From assembly GCA_023614405.1 (NCBI GenBank), contig CM042691.1, forward strand, positions 172,766,927 through 172,830,926: DNA of 64,000 nucleotides. Reading direction: 5' to 3'. The translations under genes were made by a program, and so were the position numbers. The notes below the pieces were generated by a model, which saw only the letters and a program-made list of their open reading frames with translations, did not search any database and was not told the DNA's origin. The stretch's first letter is position 1, and every line of letters begins with the position of its first letter. Shown here in pieces: positions 32,501 through 42,240 of the stretch. Source of the stretch: Avena insularis. Lineage: Eukaryota > Streptophyta > Magnoliopsida > Poales > Poaceae.

Positions 32501-32770
32501 ATCGTTATTCTTTAGGCCTCTTAGGACATTTGTTAAGTTTGCTATACTTTATTGCATAATTTTTCTTCCGTTGTTTAAGTTTTGTGGTCAGTGACGTCTA
32601 CTTGTGATAATTAGGTTCTTTGCTCAGTAATGAGCTTGTTGTAATAAATTTTGTTTTGAAGGGTCACTGATTTGTTACCAATTCTTCACTTGATATCCTC
32701 GAGCTCAAGGTTAAGCTTATGTTAGACGGAGGAATGGGATTTGTTTAGCCCTGATACCGGGGGTGCCACA
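29535..32770 (+). mobile_element. Element B: solo LTR (3,236 bp) nested in A
   Basis: A single block starts TGTAACACCCCAATTTTAGC and ends ...CCGGGGGTGCCACA, with inverted TGT(A/G)RCACCCC-type termini. It is flanked by an exact 5-bp duplication, CTAAA (29530-29534 and 32771-32775). It has no gag/pol, no PBS or PPT, and no internal direct repeat of its ends, which fits a solo LTR left by recombination between two LTRs. It has the AT/GC-rich/AT architecture of the long chromoviral LTRs D and E. The 31340-32000 part resembles the D LTR in inverted orientation. Confidence 0.82.
31340..32000 (-). repeat. D-type LTR segment inside B, opposite orientation
   Basis: Starting near 'GAGATCCCTGTG' the plus strand follows the same order of words as the plus strand at 43530-44060: 'AATGCTAGTCCCTGGATCA', 'TATCCACAGTTAAGATG', 'GTTACAGCCACA', 'GTATTGGCAAGTGATA' and 'TTCTTGATAGCTTCCATG'. 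In D this plus strand is antisense to the element, but B as a whole reads like a sense LTR (TGTAACACC start). So an LTR end fragment appears to sit inside B reversed. Boundaries are approximate and no clean TG/CA ends or target duplication are visible. Confidence 0.6.
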
Positions 32771-33300
32771 CTAAAGCCTAAAATGAAGGAAGTGGTAAGA
32801 AAAGAAATAGTACGTCTACTGTATGCAGGTATAATCTATCCTGTAAAACAAAGTCAATGGGTAAGACCTTTTCATTGTGTTCCTAAGAAATGCGGCTTTA
32901 CTACTATTCCTAATGAAAACGATTAATTGATACCTACTAGAACTATTTTTGGACATAGGATGTGCATAGATTTCAGGAAATTGAATAATGAAACTAGGAA
33001 AGATCACTATCCTTTACTATTCATAGATCAAACTTTAGAGAGGTTAGCAAACCACACTCATTTTTTATACTTGGACGGATACTCTGGTTTTTCCCCAAAT
33101 AGTTGTTCATCCTGATGACCAACTTAAAACAACTTTCATTAGTCCTTATGGTTTACATGCTCACCGACACATGCCTTTTAGTTTATGTAATGCTCCAGCT
33201 ACTTTTCAAAGATGGATGACTTCTATTATTCCAGATTTTATAGAACTGATAATGGAAGTATTTTTGGATAATTTTTCTGTCTATGGAACTTAGTTTACTA
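32771..33300 (+). pseudogene. Element A reverse transcriptase, broken
   Basis: Frames carry 'KEVVRKEIVRLLYAGIIYPV', 'WVRPFHCVPKKCGFTTI' (32771-32926), then 'MCIDFRKLNNETRKDHYPLL' and 'FLYLDGYSGF' (32927-33115), and further RT words in other phases ('SLCNAPATFQRWM' near 33184). The catalytic box near 33255-33285 reads F-L-D-N-F, with Asn for the second Asp. Several in-frame stops are present. Confidence 0.8.
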
Positions 33301-33305
33301 GTTGC

Positions 33306-34176
33306 TTGCATAATCTCAAAATAATTTTGCATTGTTGCAAAGAAACCAATCTTGTTCTAAACTGGGAGAAGTGCCATTTTATGGTCAAAGAAGGCATAGT
33401 CCTTAGACATAAGTTATCAGGTAAGGGTATTGAAGTAGATAGGGCTAATGTTGAAGCAATAGAGAGAATGCCACAACCAAGGGACATAAAAGGTATAAGA
33501 AGTTTTCTTGGTCATGTGGGTTTTTATAGAAGGTTCATTAGGAATTTCTAAACCTTTAACTAATTCTTTGCAAAAGGGAGTAAGATTTAATTTTGATGAT
33601 AAATGCCTTATTACCTTTGATAAACTTAAATATGATTTATATCATGTCCCTATCATTAAACCACCTATTTGGGATATGAATTTTGATTTAATATGTGAAG
33701 CTAGTGATGGTGTCGTAGGAGTAACTCTGGGACAACACATAGATCGCAGATTTAATATTATACATCATGCTAGTATAACTCTCAATAGTTCTCAAAAGAA
33801 TTATGCTAAGGAAGAAAGAGAACTCTTTGTTGTATTTTTCTCATGCGATAAATTTCATTCTTATATAGTTTATGCAAAAGTAAGAGTTCATACAGATCGT
33901 GATGGTTTAAAAGAACTCCTCGAGAGGAAGATTCATAAGCCAAGACTGATCCATTGGATCATTTTACTTCATGAATTTGAGTTGTGGATTATGTATAGAC
34001 AAGAAGCAAAGGTAGTGGATGCAACATCTATATTTGCCGAACAAGACACCAATCTTATTGAGAGGAGCTTTAGTCCTGGTGATTTTTGTTTTCAAGAATT
34101 ATTAGATGAACTAAGGTCAATTCCTCCCAAAAATAAGAAGTCCTTGTTGTTGGAAGAGCTTGTCACTCCCGATTAA
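33306..34176 (+). pseudogene. Element A RT tail and RNase H; pol ends here
   Basis: Frame 33306-33551 has 'LVLNWEKCHFMVKEGIVL' and 'RDIKGIRSFLGHVGFYRRF'. Frame 33508-34176 (222 codons) has 'FDLICEASDGVVGVTLGQ' (RNase H, with Glu where Asp is usual), 'KNYAKEERELFVVFF' and 'VRVHTDRDGLKELL'. It then ends in 'DLLDELRSIPPKNKKSL'-like sequence and a TAA. No zinc finger or D,D-35-E core follows, so integrase has been deleted or was never present in this subfamily. Confidence 0.8.
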
Positions 34177-34297
34177 ATAAACAGTAAGTGAAAGGTAAGT
34201 TTTCTTCCTCTAATAAGTTCTTTGTCTTCACATTTTATTTCTAATTTTTTTGCCTTTGAATTCCTCTTGTTTTTTTGAAGTTTTTGAGGGGTTTTTG

Positions 34298-34640
34298 TAA
34301 CTATACGGTTGCAACTATACGGCCGGAGAAAAATCTCCCGCCGTATAGTTGGTCGTTAAAGGTATTGTACCCCCCTTGTGAAATATTTTTTGATGTCCAG
34401 TATCTATATGGATGCAACTATATGGCCGGAGAAAATCTCCTTCCGCATACTTAGTCATTAAAGCTTCTGTATCATCGACCCTTTTTTCGTTCTTATTTAT
34501 TCATATAAAAAAATGTTTTGTCGGTTCCTAGTCGGTAATCTAACCGACTTGGACTCGAGATTCTTGGAAGTATCTGCCCAAAACCAACTATATGGCCGGA
34601 GCTATATGGGTCACGACCGCATAGTTGGTCGGTACGCGGT
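34298..34640. repeat. Cluster of three inverted motifs after pol in element A
   Basis: Three hairpins share one core. Hairpin 1 has arms at 34311-34329 (GCAACTATACGGCCGGAGA) and 34334-34352 (TCTCCCGCCGTATAGTTGG), 17 of 19 positions paired. Hairpin 2 has arms near 34414-34432 and 34436-34454, more decayed. Hairpin 3 has arms near 34584-34601 and 34617-34632. The outer arm extends into GGTCGTTAAAG, which also matches the LTR motif. The spacer between is T-rich. Confidence 0.82.
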
Positions 34641-34743
34641 AGGACTCTTTCAAAATCATGATTTCTTTTCCTATTCTGTTAGGATTATTTTCTTGTGTGT
34701 GAATTTGGTGTTTCTCACGAGCTTTACCGACCTCTGATCCCTC

Positions 34744-35262
34744 TTGTATACTGCCACTGTGCCCCTCTATAATCATAATCACCAGGAACCAATATACCTC
34801 TTATTCTTACGAGAGGAGAGGACCCGGAAGCCAAGGAGAGAAGTCCCTATGGAGGTTGGAAGCAATAGCGAGAAGGACAAGGAGATCAAGGGCGTCCCTA
34901 TGGAGCTTTTTGACGCTGACCATGAACATCGAAAGATGGAGTTGAAAGCTCTTGAGTTGAAGATCACAGAAATGGAGAAGGAGGCGCCAGGGACACCCAG
35001 GAATCTTCGGTGGCTGCGATTTTATCTGGATAAACTTGATGAAGATATCAAGCAGACCACTGAAGTAGGATTTTCTATGAGTCTTATGGCGATACAAAGC
35101 CTCGAAAGCAACAATGAGCTCATTAAAGAACAAGTAAAAGTGCTGGAGCGGAATAATCTTTTCTACAAGCCGCGTATTAAAGAACTGGAAGTTGTCAATC
35201 AATCCCTCCGTCTCAAGCTGACCCACGAAGAGAAGATACCACATGACATGGCGCCACACTGA
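34744..35262 (+). CDS. Element A post-pol accessory ORF, coiled-coil protein
   Basis: An open 172-codon frame lies between pol and the 3' LTR. Translation may begin at residue 1 or at the internal Met of 'MEVGSNSEKDKEIKGVPMEL' (residue 36), since the first 35 residues look like chance extension. The body is highly charged and helical, with heptad-like stretches in 'HRKMELKALELKITEMEKE' and 'ESNNELIKEQVKVLERNNLF'. No transmembrane segment, signal peptide, zinc site or enzyme motif is visible. A related arrangement, acidic start and coiled coil in the same position, is seen in element F. It is the only undamaged frame in element A. Function unknown; a structural or RNA/protein-binding role is only a guess. 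Confidence 0.55.
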   Translation: MYTATVPLYNHNHQEPIYLLFLREERTRKPRREVPMEVGSNSEKDKEIKGVPMELFDADHEHRKMELKALELKITEMEKEAPGTPRNLRWLRFYLDKLDEDIKQTTEVGFSMSLMAIQSLESNNELIKEQVKVLERNNLFYKPRIKELEVVNQSLRLKLTHEEKIPHDMAPH

Positions 35263-36307
35263 TCTACAATAAATCACAGTATCAAATAATCACGAGGGAT
35301 TATTTGATCCCGCCTAGCTTAATTCCAAGCTTGGGGAGATCTTTAAGACCTTGTAATCTATCTTATAAGTTTTTATTACTATTCTAATTTTGCATTAGTT
35401 CGAGATAATAAATAAAGTTTGCATCATTATAATTCCCTTAAGGAATAGTCGATCCCTTTTATGAAATTCTGAGTTTATTATAATATCTAGAGCATTATTG
35501 AGTTTGAGTTTGTCTTATTGGATATATGAATGGATTAGGTATAATTTTACCTTCACTTGATGATAGAAATAGGATCCTTTCACACCACTGGTTTTAACGG
35601 AACATACAAAGATAATTTGATCAATATGTTGTAGGTCAATGGTTTGATTTACAGAAAAGGAGAAATTATCTAATTAGTTAGGCTGAAAAAGAAAAACCTT
35701 GAACAAAGGAGAAATCAAAATTTCTATCAAATAGAGTGAGAACAAGTTGAGGTATAATATTCAAGTTATAAATATGCTTCATATATATTTGGAATTTGGT
35801 AACTGAGATCGTTAAACTTTGAATTCCTACATGAAGTGAAATGTATGGCTAGCTCCTTTGCACAACACTTAAACAACAGTGTGACCACATATATATATAT
35901 ATAAAGAAAGAAGAAAAGAAAGAGAAAGAAAAAGAGTGAATGTGCAAAGAGCAAATAGGAATATACCACTATATTGTAGTAAGACAAAGAGACGTTTGAG
36001 ATTTTGAATCCCAAGTGAATATGTTAATCCTAAAACACTCTGGACTACCTCACTAACTCATTTGGTCGAACTGAATACTTTTACATCATGTTGACAGTAA
36101 TGTTCTGTGAACTGTTAATTGCTAAGGTGTTTAAGCCTACTAATATTATTCGTATGGTTCAAGTAAGGTATTATTCATGAACTTATTCCCATGTATCCTA
36201 TATGATAAACACATGCTGCAACTGCCTCATTTATTTTATCGACTCAGCTTCATGAATATGAGGATCACATCCATTAAGATAACTTTCTCGGGATGAGCAA
36301 CAGTCTA
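35263..36307 (+). other. 3' UTR of element A
   Basis: About 1 kb of AT-rich sequence without supported genes. A purine run AAGCTTGGGGAG at 35330-35341 resembles the PPT but lies 980 bp before the 3' LTR. A (TA)n tract followed by a GAAA-rich run is at 35889-35937. Confidence 0.6.
35889..35937. repeat. (TA)n and GAAA-rich microsatellite
   Basis: About seven TA units are followed by AAAGAAAGAAGAAAAGAAAG-type purine sequence in the 3' UTR of element A. Confidence 0.85.
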
Positions 36308-36320
36308 AGCTTGGGGAAGT
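36308..36320 (+). other. Polypurine tract of element A
   Basis: AGCTTGGGGAAGT immediately precedes the TGATGAG start of the 3' LTR, the expected position of the plus-strand primer. Confidence 0.72.
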
Positions 36321-37752
36321 TGATGAGTGTATATTTGCATCATGTTTTACATTATTATTATTGCATTGTAGTGGTAGGATCTTGGTATTTTACGGTGTTC
36401 GCGTGCAACTTTTATGTTTATTTTGACCAGGATCAGGTCAGATGATGGATACGATGGACACAATTCTTGGACCAGTTATATTGGAGTAAAAAGGAGCCAA
36501 AAACAATGTAAATTCCTTATTTGGGACATATTAATAACATCAGAAGAAAACCCGAAGCAATTGGAGGATACATAAGGTTTAATGACCAACTATATGGTGG
36601 GAATACTTTTTCTGGTAGTATAGTTCCCACCGTATAGTTGGCACCGACACTGCCTCCTCAAATAGTTTCACCCCGTGCAACTGGATCGGAGAGAAGACAT
36701 ACAGAACACCCAGAAATCACCGAAACTTCACCTCGGGAAGGCATCTGGAGGGGTAACTCATCCATCGGGGGTCCATCTTTTCCCTATGCAGATCCAGGAG
36801 GCTAAGGCATCGATCTTCATCATCAACCGCTACATCACCACCATCTCCATCCATTCCATCTACATCTTCTCTAGATCTTGTTGTAATTTCCAAACTCGTT
36901 GTGGATTTATACAAGTACTATTCATCTATGATAGATTCCATTGTCTTTGCCATGATGTTGATTGCCTCCATGTCTGAGTATATCATTAGTTCTTCGGGAG
37001 ACAGAGAAACCCTAGCATGAGATTGAAATAAGATAAAGTTTATTATGATATTCATCGCTGTGACCACGTGTTAGATTGTCTTCATCTTGATGTTGGGAGA
37101 AATCAACCTCTCAATATTTGCTTCTTGTGGGGACTTGATGGAGGGAACTACTTGTTGGTAGACGGAGGTGTGTTAGCACTTATAGTGACTATAAAGCTGT
37201 TGGCACTCCTTACGTATCAACATGGGAATCGAGAAAACTCACAAAACACTATCCATCCCATGGGATACGTCCTACGGGATCAAGTCCCTTAATAGCGCGG
37301 TAATTCAACTGATGCTGATTGCTGTGTACTGTGGTTATGAGGATGATGTGTGCAGTGGTTACTGCCTATTTGTCCTAATACGGAGTTCCTCCCACACATA
37401 CATAGTTGAGAAAGTTCATGATAATAATATTTTCCTTAGCCCTTTATAAATGCTAGAGGTGTATCCGCTACTCCATGAGAACGCTTTTCCCCAGTGAAGT
37501 TTCAAATCTATTTTACATACGCAATACTTACTTTCTGGATTTAGTTTTGTTTACTTATTGTTCTCTTATACCAAAAACCCAAAAACACCTTTTTACACAA
37601 CACTCGCATTTTATCTTGTTACTTAGAACTTTATTTAGCATTTTTAGTTTAGTATTTATTTCAAGAGTTATTAGACTTCAGACTCCTCCCTGTGGGATCG
37701 ATATCTTTATTTCGAAACTAGATACAAATGGTCTATGCACTTGCAATCATCA
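36321..37752 (+). repeat. 3' LTR of element A (1,432 bp)
   Basis: Begins TGATGAGTGTATATTTGCATC and ends ...TTGCAATCATCA. It is collinear with the 5' LTR over its full length, with scattered substitutions and a few indels. It includes a decayed version of the triple-arm motif (36586-36641). Confidence 0.88.
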
Positions 37753-38559
37753 GGTGGTAGCAGCATCAACATCCTCTACATTGAGACTCTTCACCGCATG
37801 AAGATCCATGAAAGCCAGTTAAATGATATCAACGTGACTTTTCATGGCATTGTACTAGGGAGACAGACATATTCTCTAGGTGAGATCACACAGGACGTAA
37901 CATTCGGAACCCGAGAAAATTACCGGACCAAACCACTCTCCTTCGAGGTGGTACCATTCAAAAGTGCTTACCACGCCATCTTTGGACGTCTGGCTTACTG
38001 GGCGTTCATGGCTCGTTCCTGCTACATATACAATATGATAAAGCTTCCGGGTCAAAAGGGAGTCATCACCATCCGGGTAAACCCGAAGCAAGCACGAGAC
38101 TACAAGGAAGGATCTACCTCCTTTGTTGAAGCCGTGTTGCATGCCCAAGAGTACCAGGAAATCAAGAAGAGCATTGATCCGTTCGAGATGCCCGCTATGA
38201 AGAACATGGTGCTAAAGACAGGTTTGCAGTTCATGGCATCGGAAGAGACGAAGAAGACGTTGCTAAAGGAAGATGATACCTCCAGGACGATTAACGTAGG
38301 GGTAGGTTTAGACCTTGCATAGGAAATCACGCTCGTCCAGTTCCTCAAAGCTAATAAAGATATCTTCGCATGGCAGCCTTCTGACATCACCGGAGTACCT
38401 AGGGAACTTGACGAGAAATCTCTTAATGTGTACCCTGACGCTAAACTCATCAAATAGTCCTTACGACGGTTTGGTGATGAAAAGCACAAAGTTATAGCTC
38501 AAGAATTAGCCCAACTAGAATTAGCTGAATTTATCATAGAGGTCATCCATGCTGAATGG
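37753..38559 (+). pseudogene. Element C protease C-terminal part and pol linker
   Basis: After element A the Tat-type protease resumes with 'SSINILYIETLHRMKI' and 'LSFEVVPFKSAYHAIFGRLA', followed by 'KLPGQKGVITIRVNPKQARD'. Then come 'ILVQFLKANKDIFAWQPSDI'-like sequence and 'VIAQELAQLELAEFIIEV', the linker to RT. Two in-frame TAG codons (38320-38322 and about 38456-38458) break an otherwise open frame continuing into RT. Confidence 0.8.
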
Positions 38560-39126
38560 GTGGCAAATCCTGTATTCGTCCCTAAAAAGTACACTATTGA
38601 TTTAAGGATGTGCATTGATTATACTGCCTTGAATAAGTCTTATCCTAAAGATCCGTTCCCTTTGCGAAGAATCGATCAAGTTATCGACTCCACGGCAGGG
38701 TCGGGATTACTCTATTTTCTCGACGCATATTCCGGATATCACCAAATACCGATGAAAGGATTGGATCAACTCAAGACATCTTCCGTCACACCTTTTGGAA
38801 CCTTCTGCTACAAAACTATGCCTTTCGGATTAAAGAATGCAGGATATACATATCAAATCACCATGCAACGTTTCCTTCATGACCAAATCGGATGCAACGT
38901 CCATGTCTACATAGATGATATAGTAGTGATGTCCAAAAAGAAGGAAACACTTATTTCCGACTTAGAGGAAACATTTGCTAACCTACGAAAATTCAACATA
39001 ATGCTAAATCTAAAGAAATGCTTCTTTGGAATCCCAGCCGGAAAATTGTTAGATTTCATCGTGTCTGAAAGAGGCATAGAGGTGAATTGGGATAAAATCA
39101 AGGCTATACTAAACATTACCAAGTGA
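38560..39126 (+). pseudogene. Element C reverse transcriptase
   Basis: A 188-codon open stretch has 'WVANPVFVPKK', 'RMCIDYTALNKSYPKDPFPL', 'LYFLDAYSGYHQIPMKGLD', 'KTMPFGLKNAGYTYQITMQ' and the catalytic box 'VYIDDIVVMSKKK', with both Asp residues present. It ends at TGA 39124-39126, after which the reading frame shifts by one into RNase H. The RT itself therefore looks catalytically complete, but it is severed from the rest. Confidence 0.85.
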
Positions 39127-40140
39127 CTCGCCTGAAGGGTGTGCGAAGTCTCACTGGTTGCATTGCAGCAGTGAGCCGGTTCGTCAGCCGGCTCGGAGAA
39201 AGAGCCATACCTTTATACAAGCTCTTGGAGAAAACCAACAAATTTGTATGGACCAAGGAAGCTAATGCTGCCCTACAAAGTTTAAAAGATCTACTTTCGA
39301 ATCCACCAATTCTCGCAGCACCAGAGCCACAGGAGCCTATGTTACTTCACATCGCATCGACTAACAAGGTCATAAGTGTGGTAATATCTGTGGAGCGCGA
39401 AGCAAAGGTATCCACATTACCTTAGTGAGGTCCTGATAGAGTCGAAGCAAAGGTATCCACATTACCAAAAGCTAGCCTATGGAGTATTTTTTGCTGCCAG
39501 AAAGCTATGACATTACTTTCAAGATCATAAGATCACAATGGTGAGTACTGCACCTCTGCGGGATATAATCAACAATCATGATGCTACATGAGTGTCGCAA
39601 AGTGGGGAATAGAGCTTGCAGCTTACGACATTGAGTACATGCCATGAACAGCAATCAAATTCCAAATACTCGCCGATTTCGTCGTTGATTGGACAGAGAC
39701 GGCAGAAAATACAAGTCCTCCAGAGTCAGAATTTTGGAACCTACATTTTGATGGGTCAAAATCACGAGGAGGCTTGGGGGCTAGCGTGGTTCTCAAGTCA
39801 CCCCAAGGATATAAGCAGTTCTATGTATTACAGATATACTTCATGGCAACCAATAATATTGCCGAGTATGAAGCACTACTACATGGAAAACACATGGACA
39901 AAAACATTGGCGTAACAAGACTCGTGTGTTAAGGAGACTCGGATTTAGTTTCTTAGAAAGTATCTGATTTCTGCATTGCAAACAAGAACATGGCAGCTTA
40001 CAAGGCTGTCGTGGATGAATTATCTAAATCGTTCTAGGGTTTTGAGGTTCAACACATCCCTCAAGCAGAAAACGAGGATGCAGATGCTCTATCAAGAATA
40101 GGCTCTACACGGAAACAAGTACCGAATGACGCTTTTATAG
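39123..40140 (+). pseudogene. Element C RT thumb and RNase H, broken
   Basis: Frame 39123-39425 has 'VRSLTGCIAAVSRFVSRLG' and 'ALQSLKDLLSNPPILAAPEP'. After a local 45-bp-period duplication (39398/39443) the frame continues in pieces: 'ESKQRYPHYQKLAYGVFF'-like sequence, 'AIKFQILADFVVDW' near 39655, 'NLHFDGSKSRGGLGASVVL' near 39740, and 'QAENEDADALSRI' near 40070. These last correspond to the second, archaeal-type RNase H region found in Tat elements. Many stops are present. Confidence 0.7.
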
Positions 40141-40485
40141 AGCACCTAAAAGTTCCCTCTATCATAGGAGTTGATGAGGACTATCCGACGAAATACGACT
40201 CACCTTTAGTAGAAGTTCTAGCTGTAATTCCCAGCTGGACAAAACCCTATCTAGATTTCCTAATAGATGAAAAATTAACCGAATACAAAGTTCTGGGCCG
40301 ACAGATCGTCCGATGAGCAAAAGCATACACGATAATCAACGCTGAGATCTATAAGCAGAGTGTTTCTAGGGTTTTCTAGCACTGTATTTCTCCAGAAGAA
40401 GGAGTGGAAATCTTGCGAGTGATCCACGAAGACGAGTGTGGTCACCATGCTGCAGCGAAATCCTTAGTGGAAAAAGCTTTATGAA
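40141..40485 (+). pseudogene. Element C integrase N-terminus, truncated
   Basis: Residual frame carries 'VEILRVIHEDECGHHAAAKS', the start of the integrase HHCC zinc finger, and then stops at the junction with Copia element G near 40485. The catalytic core, 3' UTR and 3' LTR of C are missing. Confidence 0.68.
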
Positions 40486-40702
40486 CAAAGGTATATATCA
40501 TATACATATTATTGATGTGTACTTGACGAGTACTCGCAGTAGCACCTGGATATTTGATACTGGATTGGTTGCTAATATATGTAACTCGAATCAGGGGTTG
40601 CGGAACAAGCGACTACTAGCTAAGGGAGAGGTTAAGATGCGTGTCATCAATGGATCCAAAGTTGATGTGATCGCCGTCGAAATCCTACCTTTCCATCTGT
40701 AG
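40486..40702 (+). pseudogene. Element G protease
   Basis: The frame has 'STWIFDTGLVANICNSNQGL', with the Copia-type D-T-G active-site triad, followed by 'LLAKGEVKMRVINGSKVDV'. Upstream gag is absent, replaced by element C sequence. The frame ends in TAG at 40700-40702. Confidence 0.8.
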
Positions 40703-40735
40703 TCGGGATTAGTTTTAAACCTAAATAAATGTTAT

Positions 40736-41647
40736 TTGGTGCTTGCGTTGAGCATGAACATTGGATCCGGATCATGCTTATTGCAAGACGGTTATTCCTT
40801 GAAATCTGAAAACAATGGTTGTTTGATTTATAAGAATAATATATTTTATGGTCATGCACCTGTGATGAATGGTTTATTTCTTTTTAATACCGATAATAGT
40901 GATACACATATTCATAATGTAGATGCCAAAAGGATTAAACTTGATGGTGATATATCCACATATATGTGGCACTTCTGTGTAGGTCATATTGGCATAAAAC
41001 ACAAGAAGAAACTCCATTCTGATGGACTTTTGGAATCACTTGATACATGTGAGCCATGCCTTATGGGCAAGATGACTAGAACACCGTTTTCCGGTACAAT
41101 GGAGCGGGCGACAGATTTATTAGAAATCATACATACCGATGTGTGTGGTCCAATGAGTGTCTCGGCACGAGGTGGATATCATTATATTGTTACTTTCACG
41201 GATGATTTGTGTAGATATGGATATATCTATTAAATTTCAGAATGAAGTGGAAATCATCGTAATAGAAATATTAAATTTCTACGATCTGATCGTGGAGGTA
41301 AATATCTAAGTTACGAATTTGGCACACATATGAGAGAGTGTGGAATAGTTTCACAACTCACACCTTCCGAACCACCACAACGTAATGGTGTATCGGAGCA
41401 TTGTAATCATATCTTACTAGATATGGTTCGATCTATGATGTCTCTATCTGACTTGCCAATTTCTTGTAGGGTTATGCACTGGAAACCGCTGCATCAATTT
41501 AAATAGGGCACCATCTAAATCCGTTGAAATGACACCGTATGAATTGTGGTTTGGAAACATACCTAAGTTGTCATTTCTTAAAGTTTGGGGATGCGATGTT
41601 TATGTGAAGAAACTTCAGCCGGATAAAATTGAACCCAAAGCAGAAAA
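40736..41647 (+). pseudogene. Element G integrase
   Basis: Frame 40736-41233 carries the zinc finger ('YMWHFCVGHIGIKHKK' and 'TCEPCLMGKM') and 'LLEIIHTDVCGPMSVSARGG' with the first catalytic Asp. After a TAA, other phases contain 'FLRSDRGGKYLSYEFGTHM' (second Asp) and 'PPQRNGVSEHCNHILLDMV' (Glu). The 'TPYELWFGNIPKLSFLKVWG' segment follows near 41533. All catalytic positions can be seen, but spread across at least two phases with stops. Confidence 0.78.
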
Positions 41648-42240
41648 ATGAGTCTTCATAGGATATTGGGTATTCCCTCTATGACAGATCCGAGGGCAAG
41701 GTTTTTGTTTTCCAAGAATGTATCCTTTCTTGAGAAGGAGTTTCTCGCGAAAGGTGTGAGTTGTCGGAAGGTAGAACTCGAAGAGGTTATTGAACCTTAT
41801 CTTCATGAAATTGCGAGCAGAGCAGTGCCGAAAATTGTTCCAGAGTTGACTTCACCAAATGAAGAAGGAACTAATGATAAAGATCATGAAACTCTGAAAT
41901 AGGATACTACCGAACCTCGCAGGTCAAGTAGGACATGTGCAGCTCCTGAACTGTATGGAAATCCTGTCATGAATTTCATGGTTGATGAAAATGATGACCC
42001 TACGACGTATGAAGAAGCGATGATGAGCCTGGGTTCCAACTAATGGCTAGAAGCCATGCAATCCAAGATGGAATCCATGTACGAAAACCAGGTTTGGACC
42101 CTGGTGGACTTACCTCACGACCGAAAGGCTGTTGAGAATAAATGGATTTTCAAGAAGAAAACTGACGCTAATGGTAACGTGACCATCTAAAATATCGACT
42201 TTTTGCAAAGGGGTTTCTACAAATTCAAGGAGTTGACTAT
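41648..42240 (+). pseudogene. Element G integrase-RT linker
   Basis: Frame 41648-41902 ('FLFSKNVSFLEKEFLAKGVS' and 'LTSPNEEGTNDKDHE') corresponds to the variable linker of Copia polyproteins. It is followed in the same region by 'RRSSRTCAAPELYGNPV' and 'WLEAMQSKMESMYENQVWTL', the beginning of RT. Stops lie near 41900, 42043 and 42190. Confidence 0.72.

Larger units (their letters stand above)
25965..37752 (+). mobile_element. Element A: Athila-like Gypsy without integrase, nested in C
   Basis: A plus-strand element has both LTRs (25965-27404 and 36321-37752), tRNA-Asp-type PBS, gag, protease, RT, RNase H, a post-pol ORF and two PPT-like runs. The flanking 5-mers GATGG (25960-25964) and GGTGG (37753-37757) are a target duplication with one mismatch. 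Discounting the insertion and one 5-mer leaves the host protease frame open, which supports the boundaries. The LTRs differ at about a dozen of their first 137 bases, so the insertion is not recent. Pol ends after RNase H, with no integrase, so the copy is non-autonomous. Solo LTR B interrupts it. Confidence 0.9.
21936..40485 (+). mobile_element. Element C: Tat-type Gypsy, 3'-truncated and split by A
   Basis: A plus-strand Gypsy element has 5' LTR, PBS, a long decayed gag, protease, RT, RNase H and the start of integrase. Its protease is interrupted by element A (25965-37752). Coding stops within the integrase zinc finger near 40485, where Copia sequence (G) begins. The segment 'VPQFLDWSDVTITFDHSDHP' upstream of protease, the short LTR and the YIDDIVV RT box fit the non-chromoviral Tat/Retand group. 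No 3' LTR is present, so the target duplication is unknown. Confidence 0.8.

Noticed and set aside
34744..35262. Accessory ORF of element A as an env-like gene
   Set aside because: No signal peptide, transmembrane segment or furin-like site can be seen. The protein is a soluble, charged coiled coil.
35330..35341. AAGCTTGGGGAG as the functional PPT of element A
   Set aside because: It lies about 980 bp from the 3' LTR; the run at 36308-36320 directly abuts the LTR and is the better candidate.
40436..40702. Frame crossing the C/G junction as a functional fusion gene
   Set aside because: It joins the middle of a zinc finger to the middle of a protease by accident of phase, and ends in a stop before integrase.
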